From the NCBI RefSeq assembly GCF_900102745.1, contig NZ_FMZF01000002.1, positions 496,001-560,000 of the forward strand: a stretch of DNA of 64,000 bases. The letters run 5' to 3'. The notes beneath the pieces were generated by a model, which was given only the letters and a program-made list of their open reading frames with translations, did not search any database and was not told the DNA's origin. A program made the position numbers and the translations under genes. Below, piece by piece: positions 10,926 through 19,728 of the stretch. This DNA comes from Geodermatophilus telluris (GTDB lineage Bacteria > Actinomycetota > Actinomycetes > Mycobacteriales > Geodermatophilaceae). Position 1 is the stretch's first letter, and each line of letters opens with the position of its first letter.

Positions 10926-11153
10926 ATGGCCAAGCGCAAGGAGAAGCACGCCCACCTGGTGGAGCCCACCTGGGGCCAGTCGGAGGGTGCCGGCCCGCCG
11001 GTCACCGAGCTGCTCGGTGAGGTGGCCGGCCCGCTGTCGCCCTTCGGCGAGGACCACAGCTTCCCGTTGCCGGCCGACCGCATCCGCTACGCGCACCCCA
11101 CTGACAAGCCCAACCGGGCCGGGGTCCAGCTCCCCGAGAACCGGCGCCGCTGA
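10926..11153 (+). CDS. Small conserved charged protein
   Basis: A 75-residue soluble protein, highly charged at its start (MAKRKEKHAHLVEPTWG) with no membrane segment or known motif. GGAGG sits 6 nt before ATG 10926, a strong ribosome-binding site that supports a real gene. Function unknown. Confidence 0.7.
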   Translation: MAKRKEKHAHLVEPTWGQSEGAGPPVTELLGEVAGPLSPFGEDHSFPLPADRIRYAHPTDKPNRAGVQLPENRRR

Positions 11154-11205
11154 GCGCCCCCGCGCCGCCGTCCGGCCGTGGACGGCGGCGCGGGGCCCGG
11201 TCCGC

Positions 11206-11985
11206 TCAGGCGGGACCGCAGGGGACGACGAGCGCCCGGTGGTCCGACAGCGGCAGCCGCACCGCCTCGGCCTCGCCGGTGGCCACGACCTGCCCGCGGG
11301 CCAGCACGTGGTCGAGTTGCCGGGTGGGCTCGCCGGCCGGGAAGGTCGCCCCCGAGGCCAGCGACCGCAGCCCGCTGACCCGCTGTGCCTGGCGCGGTTC
11401 CATGTTGAGGTCGCCGAGCACCACCAGCGGCTCGCGGGTGCCGGTCAGCGAGCGCACCAGCCGGCGCAGCTGCACGGAGTTCCACCCCGGCACGAACGAC
11501 AGGTGCGTGCACGCCACGGTGAACTGCCCGTCGGGGGCGTCGAGCACCGCGGCGACGGCGACCCGCGGCTCGTCGCCGACCAGCTTCGGCGCCCGGGCGC
11601 CGCGGAACCACACCGGGACCCGCCCGCGCAGCGCCGGCAGCCGCACCACCCGCCAGCTGACCACCGGGAAGCGCGACAGCAGCGCGATGCCGTAGCTGGC
11701 CGACCCCGGCTGCTCGTCGCCGGTCGCCGCCATCCACGTGCCGCCGGGGGTCCCCGCCAGCGCGGCGACGAACTGCGAGTCGACCGCGCCCATCGCCTCG
11801 GCGGCCACCGCGGTGAGGTCGGCGTTGCTCGAGCGCGGCTGGTCGCGGTCGACCTCCTGCAGCCCCAGGACGTCGGCGTCCAGCGTCTTCACCGCCGCGG
11901 CGAGCCGGTCGACGTCGACCCGGTCGTCCTCCGGAGAGCGCCCGTGCAGGATGTTGAAGGTCGCGATGCGCACGACGAGTGCCAT
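11206..11985 (-). CDS. Endonuclease/exonuclease/phosphatase (EEP) family protein
   Basis: A 259-residue metal-dependent phosphoesterase with the full EEP signature: IATFNILHG at the N-terminus, LGLQEVD (metal-binding Glu), VVLGDLNMEP (catalytic Asp and Asn), LDHVLA and terminal SDHRALVV (catalytic His). The family includes exonuclease III, sphingomyelinases and inositol phosphatases. No signal peptide is seen, so a cytoplasmic nucleic acid or phosphoester substrate is most likely. It is convergent with the small gene ending at 11153. Confidence 0.88.
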   Translation of the reverse strand: MALVVRIATFNILHGRSPEDDRVDVDRLAAAVKTLDADVLGLQEVDRDQPRSSNADLTAVAAEAMGAVDSQFVAALAGTPGGTWMAATGDEQPGSASYGIALLSRFPVVSWRVVRLPALRGRVPVWFRGARAPKLVGDEPRVAVAAVLDAPDGQFTVACTHLSFVPGWNSVQLRRLVRSLTGTREPLVVLGDLNMEPRQAQRVSGLRSLASGATFPAGEPTRQLDHVLARGQVVATGEAEAVRLPLSDHRALVVPCGPA

Positions 11986-12014
11986 GCCCGGGGTCGGGTA
12001 GCTGCACGCGCGTG

Positions 12015-12578
12015 ATGCCCGACGACCGCGACGAGATCCGCGACCTGCTCAAGCGCACCGCCGTGGCCCTCAAGGAGGGCGGTGTCCCGTTCGCCCTGTG
12101 CGGCGGCTACGCCGCCTGGGTGCGCGGGGCGCCCGAGCCCGACCACGACGCCGACTTCCTCGTCCCCGCCGCGGAGTCCGAGCGCGCCGTCAAGGTCCTG
12201 CACGACGCCGGGCTGACGGTCGAGGACCCCGCCGAGGACTGGCTGACCAAGGTCGTGCAGGGCAACTCGTTCGTCGACGTCCTGTGGCGCACCTGCGGCC
12301 ACCCGGTGGAGAGCGACCTCATCGACCGGGCCGAGGACAAGCCGGTGCTGTCGGTGCACATGCCCGTGCTGGCGGCCACCGACATCCTGACCACCAAGCT
12401 GATGGCGCTCGACGAGCACTACTGCGACTTCTCCCGGCTGCTGCCGGTGGCGCGGGCGCTGCGCGAGCAGGTCGACTGGGACACCGTGCGCCGCGAGGTG
12501 GCCGAGAACGACTTCGCCGTCGTCTTCCTCGACCTGCTCGGCCGCCTCGGCGTCGTCGAGTCGCTCGCCCGCGACTGA
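12015..12578 (+). CDS. Nucleotidyltransferase-fold protein
   Basis: A 187-residue protein with a minimal nucleotidyltransferase core: CGGYAAWVRGAPEPDHDADF places a Gly-Gly motif before the paired acidic residues. A later FVDVLW supplies a third acidic position, and a helical C-terminus follows. Similar proteins occur alone or as AbiEii-like antitoxin/toxin components, but no toxin-antitoxin partner is visible here. ATG 12015 is preferred over the upstream GTG 11979, which lies inside the divergent EEP gene. Confidence 0.72.
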   Translation: MPDDRDEIRDLLKRTAVALKEGGVPFALCGGYAAWVRGAPEPDHDADFLVPAAESERAVKVLHDAGLTVEDPAEDWLTKVVQGNSFVDVLWRTCGHPVESDLIDRAEDKPVLSVHMPVLAATDILTTKLMALDEHYCDFSRLLPVARALREQVDWDTVRREVAENDFAVVFLDLLGRLGVVESLARD

Positions 12579-12647
12579 CCCCCAAGGGGGGGGCGGGCAC
12601 GGGACCGGTCCTCCCGGAAACCCCTCCGCCGGGGTGACGGCGATGAC

Positions 12648-12708
12648 TAACCTGGGGCGCGACAGCGGCCGACGGGTGCCGCACCCGTCCCCCGGCCGCG
12701 CGCCGGGG
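12648..12708 (+). promoter_or_regulatory. Promoter and structured 5' leader of cold-shock gene
   Basis: TAACCT (12648-12653) fits an actinobacterial -10, giving a leader of about 80 nt before GTG 12739. The leader holds two consecutive perfect stem-loops: GACGGGTGC/GCACCCGTC at 12671-12689, and CCCCGGC/GCCGGGG at 12690-12708 with a 5-nt loop. Cold-shock mRNAs in other bacteria use structured leaders for temperature control. A similar role here is inference; the -35 is not convincing. Confidence 0.5.
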
Positions 12709-12738
12709 CCGCCCACGGACGACGACTGAGGGATCAAC

Positions 12739-13134
12739 GTGCCCACCGGCAAGGTCAAGTGGTTCAACCCCGAGAAGGGCTTCGGTTTCCTGGCCCGCGA
12801 GGACGGTCCCGACGTCTTCGTGCACAAGGACGCCCTGCCGTCGGGCACCACCGAGCTCAAGCCGGGCCAGCGGGTCGAGTTCGGCATCGTCGCCGGTCGC
12901 CGCGGTGACCAGGCGCTGCAGGTCCGCGTGCTCGACCCGCTGCCGTCGGTGGCGGCCAAGGTCGCCGAGCGGCACCGCAAGAAGCCCGACGAGCTCGTCC
13001 CGATCATCGAGGACCTCATCCGGCTGCTCGACGACGTCTCCACCTCGCTGCGGCGCGGCCGGCACCCCGACCGCGCCGAGTCGCGCAAGGTCGCGGCGGT
13101 GCTGCGGGCGGTCGCCGGCGACCTGGAGGCCTAG
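12739..13134 (+). CDS. Cold-shock domain protein with C-terminal extension
   Basis: A 131-residue protein. Residues 1-66 are a cold-shock domain with RNP1 GFGFL and RNP2 VFVHKDAL; it starts [17 protein letters not shown]. Such domains bind single-stranded RNA/DNA and melt secondary structure. Unlike the usual 67-residue CspA, it carries about 65 further residues of charged helix ([20 protein letters not shown]), a form common in actinobacteria. Start GTG 12739 follows GAGGGATCAAC. The neighbouring DUF2771-like and DUF3027 genes are its usual actinobacterial neighbours. Confidence 0.92.
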   Translation: MPTGKVKWFNPEKGFGFLAREDGPDVFVHKDALPSGTTELKPGQRVEFGIVAGRRGDQALQVRVLDPLPSVAAKVAERHRKKPDELVPIIEDLIRLLDDVSTSLRRGRHPDRAESRKVAAVLRAVAGDLEA

Positions 13135-13138
13135 GAGG

Positions 13139-13645
13139 TCAGCCGGCGGGGCTGGCGGGGGCCGACGTCGGCGTCGGCTCGGTGCCGAGGTCGCCACCGG
13201 CCCGCAGGAAGCCGATCGGCCACGAGCCGGTGAGCAGGCACTCGCCGTGCCGGTCCTCGACGACGACGAGGTAGAACGCGGTCGGCACGACGTCGGAGCT
13301 GTTGATCCCGTCGAACGTCGTCGTCCCCGGTTCGACGTCGACCTCGCCGATCCGCTCCTCGAGGCGCTCGTCGAAGACCTGCACGCCCCAGCCGTTGCGC
13401 GCGACCTCCTCGGGCACGGTCAGCGCGATCGGGGTGTCGGGGGAGACCTCGACGACGGGCGGGGTCACCTGGTAGCGCTGCCCCTGGCCCTCGGCGCAGT
13501 ACTGGGTGGGGCGGGCGGTGACCTCCTGCGGCCCGGCGGTCACCGTCACCTCCGGCGGTGGCGCCGACGCGTCGTCCCCGCACCCGGCCAGGGCGGCCGC
13601 CAGCACCCCGGCCAGCAGCGCGCCGGTGGTCCTCGTCGTCCTCAC
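13139..13645 (-). CDS. Putative lipoprotein, DUF2771-like
   Basis: A 168-residue secreted protein with a lipoprotein signal: basic VRTTRTTG, a hydrophobic stretch and the lipobox LAGC (Cys at about residue 22). The mature part contains paired Cys (QYCAEGQ, GECLLTG) and a Pro/Thr-rich tail. Size and position beside an MFS gene, cold-shock gene and DUF3027 gene match DUF2771. GTG 13645 overlaps the upstream MFS stop in a GTGA junction, so translation is probably coupled. Confidence 0.75.
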   Translation of the reverse strand: MRTTRTTGALLAGVLAAALAGCGDDASAPPPEVTVTAGPQEVTARPTQYCAEGQGQRYQVTPPVVEVSPDTPIALTVPEEVARNGWGVQVFDERLEERIGEVDVEPGTTTFDGINSSDVVPTAFYLVVVEDRHGECLLTGSWPIGFLRAGGDLGTEPTPTSAPASPAG

Positions 13646-15186
13646 CGGCGGCGGACCTCCGGCACGGTCGGTGCGTCCGGGACGGTCGGGGCGTCCGGCA
13701 CGGGGACGGGCACGGTCGGGGCGGCCGGGTCCACCGGCACCCAGGCGCGGCGGCGCGGCGTCCACAGCACCAGGCCGACGGCGAGCACCAGCAGCGCCGC
13801 GGCGACGGTGAAGCCCAGCCAGCCGATCGGCGGCAGCGCGATGCCGATGGCGCCGCCGAGCACCCAGGCCAGCTGCAGCACCGTCTCCGAGCGGGCGAAG
13901 GCCGAGGCGCGCAGCCCCTCGGGCACCTCGCGCTGGATGATCGCGTCGAGCGCCGACTTGCCCAGCGCGTTGGCCACCGCGGCCACGCCGGCCACCGCGG
14001 CCGCCGTCGCGAGGCCGAAGAACACCGCCGCCAGCACGGTGACCGCGGCGGCCGCCCCGGCCGACCAGACGACGACCCGGTCGGGGTCGGCGGCGTGCAG
14101 CCGCGAGCCGATGCCGGTGCCCAGCACGCTGCCCGCACCGGCCGCCCCGGCGATCGCGCCCAGGGCCAGGGTCGCCTCCCACCCGGTGACGGTGGCCTGC
14201 ACGAGGAACGCGGAGAAGATGGTGAGGAACCCGCCGAGGCCGCGCAGCGCCGCGTTCGCCCGCAGCGCCAGCACCACGTGCGGGTTGACCGGCCGCCGCC
14301 GGCGGCCCGGCTGCGGCAGCGGACCGGTGCTCAGGACGTCGGCCGGCTGCTCGCCCGTGGGGACGTCGACGTGCCGGGGCAGCCGCACCGCCCACACACC
14401 GGCGACGACGAAGACGGCGGCCGTGGCCCACAGCAGCCCGCGGAAGCCGGCCGCCCAGGCGACCCCGGCGCCGAGGCCGCCGAAGACCCCCGCGGTGACC
14501 AGCCCGAAGACCGACAGCCGCGCGTTGGCCGACGTCAGCGACATGGCCCGGGGCAGCACCCGCGGGACGACGGCGGCGCGCAGCACGTTGTGCGCCTTGG
14601 ACAGCACCAGCACGCCGAGGGCCGCCGGGTAGAGCCACAGGTCGGCGAAGTGCGCGGCCATCACCAGCGCCAGGGCGGCGCGGCCGAACGACGCCGCGCC
14701 CAGCGCCCAGCGGCGGCCGCGCTGCAGCCGGTCGAGCAGCGGGCCGATCACCGGCGCCACGATCGCGAACGGCGCCATGGTGACCAGCAGGTAGAGCGCG
14801 ACGTTGCCGCGCTGGGCGTCGGTGGTGGCGGCGAAGAACAGGGTACCGGCCAGCGAGACGGCGATCATCGCGTCGCCGGCCATGTGCAGGGCGTTGACCC
14901 ACAGCAGGTGGGTCAGGCCGCTCTCCGCGGCGCCGTCGGCACGGCTCGCCGCCCGGACGCGGGCGACCGTGGCGCCGGTCAGCTCGCGGGTGCGCGCCAC
15001 CGCGACCCGGGTGACGGTCACCCTCGGCTGCGGCGGGGGAGGGGCGGCGCCGGGCTGCGCGGGGACCGTCGGCAGGTCGAGCGGGGTGGTGTCCACGCGG
15101 TCGGTCGCGTCCGGGCCCGGCGGCACGGGGACCGGTCCCCGGCGCAGGAGTCCCCGGCGGGACCCGGGCGGACGCGAGGACGGCAC
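13642..15186 (-). CDS. MFS transporter
   Basis: A 514-residue major facilitator with a long cytoplasmic N-terminal segment of about 85 residues, Pro-rich then Arg-rich, followed by 12 hydrophobic helices. The loop after helix 2 has the DRLQRGRRWALG variant of motif A. A Thr/Val/Pro repeat (APTVPDAPTVPE) forms the C-terminal tail. Substrate unknown. It is translationally coupled to the DUF2771-like lipoprotein, a pairing conserved in actinobacteria. GTG 15186 is the most likely start. Confidence 0.85.
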   Translation of the reverse strand: MPSSRPPGSRRGLLRRGPVPVPPGPDATDRVDTTPLDLPTVPAQPGAAPPPPQPRVTVTRVAVARTRELTGATVARVRAASRADGAAESGLTHLLWVNALHMAGDAMIAVSLAGTLFFAATTDAQRGNVALYLLVTMAPFAIVAPVIGPLLDRLQRGRRWALGAASFGRAALALVMAAHFADLWLYPAALGVLVLSKAHNVLRAAVVPRVLPRAMSLTSANARLSVFGLVTAGVFGGLGAGVAWAAGFRGLLWATAAVFVVAGVWAVRLPRHVDVPTGEQPADVLSTGPLPQPGRRRRPVNPHVVLALRANAALRGLGGFLTIFSAFLVQATVTGWEATLALGAIAGAAGAGSVLGTGIGSRLHAADPDRVVVWSAGAAAAVTVLAAVFFGLATAAAVAGVAAVANALGKSALDAIIQREVPEGLRASAFARSETVLQLAWVLGGAIGIALPPIGWLGFTVAAALLVLAVGLVLWTPRRRAWVPVDPAAPTVPVPVPDAPTVPDAPTVPEVRRR

Positions 15187-15266
15187 GCCCCCATCGTGCC
15201 GCACCTGCCTGGACGCGGGCTGTGCCCGCGGTCCCGGCCGCCGCGGGCATCGGCGACAATGGCCGC

Positions 15267-16067
15267 GTGCACCCCGACTCCGCCGACGGCGACGTGCTGC
15301 CCGCCGCGGTCGACCTCGCCCGCGCCGCGGCCGAGGAGACCGCGGGTGACCCCACCCTGGTCGGCGAGCACCTCGGCGCCACCGCCGAGCCGCTCGGTGC
15401 CCCCGGCGAGGGCGTGCCCGCCGGGGCGCTCGGCCAGGTGCTCACCCACTCCTTCGCCAGCCGGCAGCCTGGCTACGTCGGCTGGTACTGGGCGGTCACC
15501 CTCGCCCGCGTCCCGGGCACCGACGAGGTGACCGTCGACGAGGTCGTGCTGCTGCCCGGGGACGCCGCGCTGCTGGCCCCCGCCTGGGTGCCCTGGCACG
15601 AGCGGCTGCGGCCCGGCGACCTCTCCGTCGGCGACGTGCTGCCGGCCACCGAGGACGACCCGCGGCTGGTGCCCGCCTACACCGCCGACGACGACGCCGC
15701 GGCCGACCCGGAGGCGCAGGCCCTGGCCACCGAGCTCGGGCTGGGCCGCGAGCGGGTGATGTCGGCGGAGGGCCGCGCCGCCGCGGCCGCGCGCTGGCTG
15801 GCCGGCGACCACGGGCCGCGGTCGGCCATGGCCCGGCAGGCGCCGGGCCCGTGCGGCACCTGCGGCTTCTTCCTGCCGCTGGCCGGGTCGCTCCGCGGCC
15901 TGCTCGGCGCCTGCGGCAACGAGTACTCCCCGGCCGACGGCCGCGTCGTCGCCGTCGACTACGGCTGCGGCGCACACAGCCAGGCCACCCTGGCCACCGG
16001 CGAGCCGGCCGAGGTCGTGACGTCGGCCCGCTACGACACCGCGGACTTCGACGTCCTGTCCGACTAG
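15267..16067 (+). CDS. DUF3027 family protein
   Basis: A 266-residue soluble protein of unknown function, typical of actinobacteria. Features include GYVGWYWAVTLARVPG (strongly aromatic), LLPGDAALLAPAWVPW, and two Cys motifs CGTCGFF and ACGNEYSP that may bind metal. GTG 15267 is 6 nt after a -10-like GACAAT, suggesting a leaderless transcript. It is divergent from the MFS/DUF2771 pair. Confidence 0.85.
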   Translation: MHPDSADGDVLPAAVDLARAAAEETAGDPTLVGEHLGATAEPLGAPGEGVPAGALGQVLTHSFASRQPGYVGWYWAVTLARVPGTDEVTVDEVVLLPGDAALLAPAWVPWHERLRPGDLSVGDVLPATEDDPRLVPAYTADDDAAADPEAQALATELGLGRERVMSAEGRAAAAARWLAGDHGPRSAMARQAPGPCGTCGFFLPLAGSLRGLLGACGNEYSPADGRVVAVDYGCGAHSQATLATGEPAEVVTSARYDTADFDVLSD

Positions 16068-16289
16068 CTAGTCCCTGCGACCCAGTTGGCCCTGGGCCCG
16101 CATGATGCCCAGGCCCACACCGGGCAGCAGGATCCCCGCGACGCAGGTCCAGGTCCACACCCGGTCCACCCGGTCGCCGAGCAGCAGCAGGACGACCAGC
16201 GCGAGTGCCCACAGCGCGGTGCCGGCCAGGACCACGCGGACGGTGTCGACGCGCAGCGGAGGCGGGGCCTGCTTGAGCGGGGCGGGCAC
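16068..16289 (-). CDS. DUF2530 membrane protein
   Basis: A 73-residue protein with two transmembrane helices (about residues 21-41 and 47-63) and a short charged tail, matching DUF2530. Its stop abuts the DUF3027 stop, which is a convergent arrangement with no spacer. Function unknown. Confidence 0.75.
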   Translation of the reverse strand: MPAPLKQAPPPLRVDTVRVVLAGTALWALALVVLLLLGDRVDRVWTWTCVAGILLPGVGLGIMRAQGQLGRRD

Positions 16290-16333
16290 GGGCCGACCCT
16301 AGGCGCTCCCGTCGCGCGACCGGCACGGGGCCG

Positions 16334-16345
16334 ACACGCGCGTGT
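16334..16345. promoter_or_regulatory. Possible operator palindrome upstream of purine permease
   Basis: A perfect 12-bp palindrome, ACACGCGCGTGT, lies 52 bp before the AzgA-type permease start. It could be a regulator site, but no regulator is encoded next to it and CG-rich palindromes are frequent in this sequence. Confidence 0.25.
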
Positions 16346-16396
16346 GGCACGCTGTCGCCGCTCGTCGCCCGGTAGCCGCAGTCCGCAGGAGCCCCC

Positions 16397-17917
16397 ATGC
16401 CCGAGAAGTCCCGTCCCTCCGGCGGTGCGCGCGCCGCCGCCCGCGCCGGCGACACGCCCGCCGACGTGGCGGCCGCGCCGGCGCCGCGGCGCAGCGAGGG
16501 ACCGCGGGTGCGGCCGCGCAACGGCCTGGACCGCTACTTCTCGATCAGCGCCCGCCGCAGCACCGTCGGCCGCGAGGTGCGCGGTGGCCTGACCACCTTC
16601 TTCACGATGGCCTACATCGTGGTGCTCAACCCGATCATCCTGTCGACCGCCGACGTCACCGGGGAGACGCTGCCCTTCGCCGGCGTCGCCGCCGTCACCG
16701 CCCTGGTGGCCGGGGCGCTGACCGTCCTCATGGGCGTGGTCGGCCGCTACCCCTTCGCGCTGGCCACCGGGCTCGGCATCAACGCGATCGTCGCGGTCTT
16801 CGCCGCCACCCAGCTGTCCTGGCCGGAGATCATGGGCCTGGTCGTGCTCGAGGGCCTGCTCATCACCGTGCTGGTGCTCACCGGGTTCCGGCGCGCGGTG
16901 TTCGAGGCCATCCCGCCGCAGCTGAAGACGGCGATCGCGGTCGGCATCGGCTTCTTCCTCACCATCATCGGGCTGGCCGACGCCGGGGTCATCCGCCCGG
17001 GCGCGCCGCTGATCAGCTTCGGCGTCAACGGCCAGCTCGCCGGGTGGCCGCTGCTGGTCTTCGTCATCGGGCTGCTGCTGACCGCCGTCCTCGTCGTCCG
17101 GAAGGTGCGCGGCGCGCTGCTCATCGGCATCGTCGCCTCGACCCTGCTGGCGATCGTCGTCGAGGAGATCGCCGACGTCGGCGTCCGCGCGCCCGACGGG
17201 TCCAACCCGCGCGGCTGGGCGCTGCAGCTGCCCCGCTGGCCCGACGAGGTGGTCAGCGCCCCCGACCTGTCGATCATGGGGCAGTTCTCGCTGTTCGGCG
17301 GGTTCGAGCGGATCGGCGTGGTCGCCGCGCTGCTCATCGTGTTCTCGATCATGATCGCCGACTTCTTCGACACGGTCGGCACGGTCACCGCCGTGGGCGC
17401 CGAGGGCGGCCTGCTCGACGAGAAGCGCAACCTCCCCGGCTCGCAGCCGGTGCTGCTGGTCGACTCGGTGGCCGCCGCCGCGGGTGGCGCGGCCAGCATC
17501 TCGTCCAACACCACCTACGTGGAGAGCGCCGCCGGCGTGGCCGACGGCGCCCGCACCGGGCTGGCCAGCGTGGTCACCGGCGTGCTGTTCCTGCTCGCGA
17601 TGTTCTTCACCCCGCTGGTGCAGATCGTGCCGTCCGAGGCCGCCGCGCCGGCGCTGGTGGTCGTGGGCGCGCTCATGATCAGCCAGATCCGCACGCTGGA
17701 GTGGGACGACATGTCGCTGGTCATCCCGGCCTTCCTGACCATCGCGCTGATGCCGTTCACCTACTCGATCACCAACGGCATCGGCGCCGGGGTGGTCAGC
17801 TGGGTCCTGCTGCGGACGGCGGTCGGCCGGTGGCGCGACGTGCACCCGCTGATGTGGGTCATCGCCGTCGCCTTCGTCGTCTACTTCGCGCTGGAGCCGC
17901 TCCAGCAACTGTTCTGA
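16397..17917 (+). CDS. AzgA-type NCS2 purine permease
   Basis: A 506-residue inner-membrane transporter of the NCS2 family, AzgA-like subgroup, which takes up adenine, guanine or hypoxanthine with protons. Family hallmarks: GGLTTFFTMAYIVVLNP in helix 1, ATGLGINAIVA, DFFDTVGTVTAVG, and SSNTTYVESAAGVADGARTG in the substrate region. About 45 N-terminal residues are Ala/Arg/Pro-rich and not conserved. The start follows AGGAGC. No purine riboswitch motif is visible upstream. Confidence 0.92.
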   Translation: MPEKSRPSGGARAAARAGDTPADVAAAPAPRRSEGPRVRPRNGLDRYFSISARRSTVGREVRGGLTTFFTMAYIVVLNPIILSTADVTGETLPFAGVAAVTALVAGALTVLMGVVGRYPFALATGLGINAIVAVFAATQLSWPEIMGLVVLEGLLITVLVLTGFRRAVFEAIPPQLKTAIAVGIGFFLTIIGLADAGVIRPGAPLISFGVNGQLAGWPLLVFVIGLLLTAVLVVRKVRGALLIGIVASTLLAIVVEEIADVGVRAPDGSNPRGWALQLPRWPDEVVSAPDLSIMGQFSLFGGFERIGVVAALLIVFSIMIADFFDTVGTVTAVGAEGGLLDEKRNLPGSQPVLLVDSVAAAAGGAASISSNTTYVESAAGVADGARTGLASVVTGVLFLLAMFFTPLVQIVPSEAAAPALVVVGALMISQIRTLEWDDMSLVIPAFLTIALMPFTYSITNGIGAGVVSWVLLRTAVGRWRDVHPLMWVIAVAFVVYFALEPLQQLF

Positions 17918-17949
17918 GGACGGCTAACGGTCCGGGTACGCTGACCGCC

Positions 17950-18384
17950 GTGACCCGGTCGACGCTGGACACCGCGGCACTGGCCCACGACCTCCGGCTG
18001 GCGGTCATGCGGTTCTCCCGGCGGCTGCGCAACCAGCGGGTCGACACCTCGGTCACCCTCACCCACCTCGCGGCGCTGTCCACCCTCAAGCGGCACGGGG
18101 CGATGAGCCCCGGCGAGCTGGCCGCGCACGAGCGGGTGCAGCCGCCGTCGATGACCCGCGTCGTCGTCGCGCTCGAGGCGATGGGGCTGGTCACCCGCAG
18201 CCCGCACCCGACCGACGGCCGGCAGGTGGTCATCGAGCTCACCCCCGCCGCCGAGGACCTGCTCGGCGAGGAGGCCCGGGCCCGCGAGGCGTGGCTGTCC
18301 AGCCAGCTGCAGCGGCTCACCCCCGAGCAGCGCGCCACCCTCCGCGAGGCCGCGCTGATCATGGAGGAGCTCGCCGGTGGGTGA
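17950..18384 (+). CDS. MarR-family transcription regulator
   Basis: A 144-residue winged-helix regulator. The recognition region reads MSPGELAAHERVQPPSMTRVV and the wing SPHPTDGRQVVIELT is intact. GTG 17950 is 7 nt after a -10-like TACGCT (17937-17942), so it appears leaderless. It overlaps the downstream MFS gene at a GTGA junction, so it probably controls that exporter. The usual ligand is a small aromatic compound; identity unknown. Confidence 0.9.
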   Translation: MTRSTLDTAALAHDLRLAVMRFSRRLRNQRVDTSVTLTHLAALSTLKRHGAMSPGELAAHERVQPPSMTRVVVALEAMGLVTRSPHPTDGRQVVIELTPAAEDLLGEEARAREAWLSSQLQRLTPEQRATLREAALIMEELAGG

Positions 18385-19655
18385 CGTCCACGGCCGCTGA
18401 CACCACCCCGGCCGCGACCGCGCCCCCGGCCGGTGGCCGGGGCCCCTTCCGGTCGCTGCGGGTGCACAACTTCCGGCTCTACGCCTCCGCCAACCTGGTC
18501 AGCCTCACCGGCACGTGGATGCAGCGCATCGGCCAGGACTGGCTGGTGCTGCAGCTCTCCGGCGACAACGGCGTCGCCCTGGGCCTGACCACCGCGCTGC
18601 AGTTCGGCCCCACGCTCGTGCTCGGCATGTACGGCGGGGTGCTGGCCGACCGCTACGACAAGCGCCGCGTCCTCGTCGTCACCCAGGCGCTCATGGGACT
18701 GCTGGCGGTCGTGCTCGGCGTCCTGGTGGCCACCGGGACGGTGGCGATCTGGCACGTGTTCGTGCTGGCGGCGGCGCTGGGCTCGGTCTCGGCGATCGAC
18801 GCCCCGGTGCGCCAGGCGTTCGTCTCGGAGATGGTCGGCGGCGACCTGCTGCCCAACGCCGTGGGGCTCAACTCGACGATCTTCAACGGTGCCCGGCTGG
18901 TCGGGCCGTCGCTGGCCGGGCTGCTCATCGGCGCCTCGGGCGGGGACACCGCGCCCGCGTTCCTCGTCAACGCCGCCAGCTTCGCGTTCACCATCGGCGC
19001 GCTGCTGCTCATGCGGCCCGGGGAGCTCGACCGCAGCCCCCCGGTGGCCCGCGGCCGCGGCCAGCTGCGCGCGGGTCTGGCCTACACCTGGGCGCACCCC
19101 GACCTGGTGCTGGCGATGGTGCTCGCCTTCGTCATCGGCACCTTCGGCTTCAACTACCAGGTGACCATCGCGCTCATGGCCCGCGAGGTCTTCGACCTGG
19201 GCGCGGAGGCCTTCGGGCTGCTGTCGACGACGTTCGCGATCGGCTCGCTCACCGGCGCGTTCCTCTCCACCCGGCGCAGCACGCGGCCGAGCCAGCGCTT
19301 CCTCGTCGGCTCGGCGGTGGTCTTCGGCCTGCTGACCGTCGCCTGCGGGCTGGCGCCCGGCTACACCGCCTTCGCCGTCCTGCTGGTGCCCGCGGGCGCG
19401 TCCGCACTGCTGTTCAGCGTGGCCAACAACAGCTTCGTGCAGCTGGGCACCGACCCCCAGGTGCGCGGGCGGGTGATGGCGCTGTACTTCACCTGCTTCA
19501 TGGGCGGCACCCCGCTGGGCGCGCCGCTGATCGGCTGGGTGTCGGAGCACCTGGGCGCCCCCTGGGGGTTCGTCCTCGGCGGGCTGGTCGTCGTGCTGGC
19601 CGGCGTCGCCGCCGGCCTGGTGCTGGCCCGCCGGCGGCGCACCGCCCGGGCCTGA
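18381..19655 (+). CDS. MFS exporter, EntS-like
   Basis: A 424-residue transporter with 12 hydrophobic helices, starting with a variable Thr/Ala-rich tail, then SLRVHNFRLYASANLVSLTG. The motif A region is GVLADRYDKRRVLV. It resembles the MFS_3/EntS group of exporters (GTWMQRIGQDWLVLQLSG). Its start overlaps the MarR stop by 4 bp (GTGA), giving coupled translation and linking its expression to that regulator. Confidence 0.88.
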   Translation: MTSTAADTTPAATAPPAGGRGPFRSLRVHNFRLYASANLVSLTGTWMQRIGQDWLVLQLSGDNGVALGLTTALQFGPTLVLGMYGGVLADRYDKRRVLVVTQALMGLLAVVLGVLVATGTVAIWHVFVLAAALGSVSAIDAPVRQAFVSEMVGGDLLPNAVGLNSTIFNGARLVGPSLAGLLIGASGGDTAPAFLVNAASFAFTIGALLLMRPGELDRSPPVARGRGQLRAGLAYTWAHPDLVLAMVLAFVIGTFGFNYQVTIALMAREVFDLGAEAFGLLSTTFAIGSLTGAFLSTRRSTRPSQRFLVGSAVVFGLLTVACGLAPGYTAFAVLLVPAGASALLFSVANNSFVQLGTDPQVRGRVMALYFTCFMGGTPLGAPLIGWVSEHLGAPWGFVLGGLVVVLAGVAAGLVLARRRRTARA

Positions 19656-19728
19656 CCGGGGCGCCTGGCGGACGGCGGCGCACCGTCGTACCGTCACGGC
19701 CACCGTCCCCATGGCTCGACGGAGCGCC

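Noticed and set aside
12015-12578. Toxin-antitoxin pair centred on the nucleotidyltransferase
   Set aside because: Neither neighbour is an AbiEi, HEPN or other partner; one is an EEP enzyme and the other a cold-shock gene.
16290-16396. Purine riboswitch ahead of the AzgA-type permease
   Set aside because: No conserved purine aptamer loops could be found; only a 12-bp CG-rich palindrome is visible.
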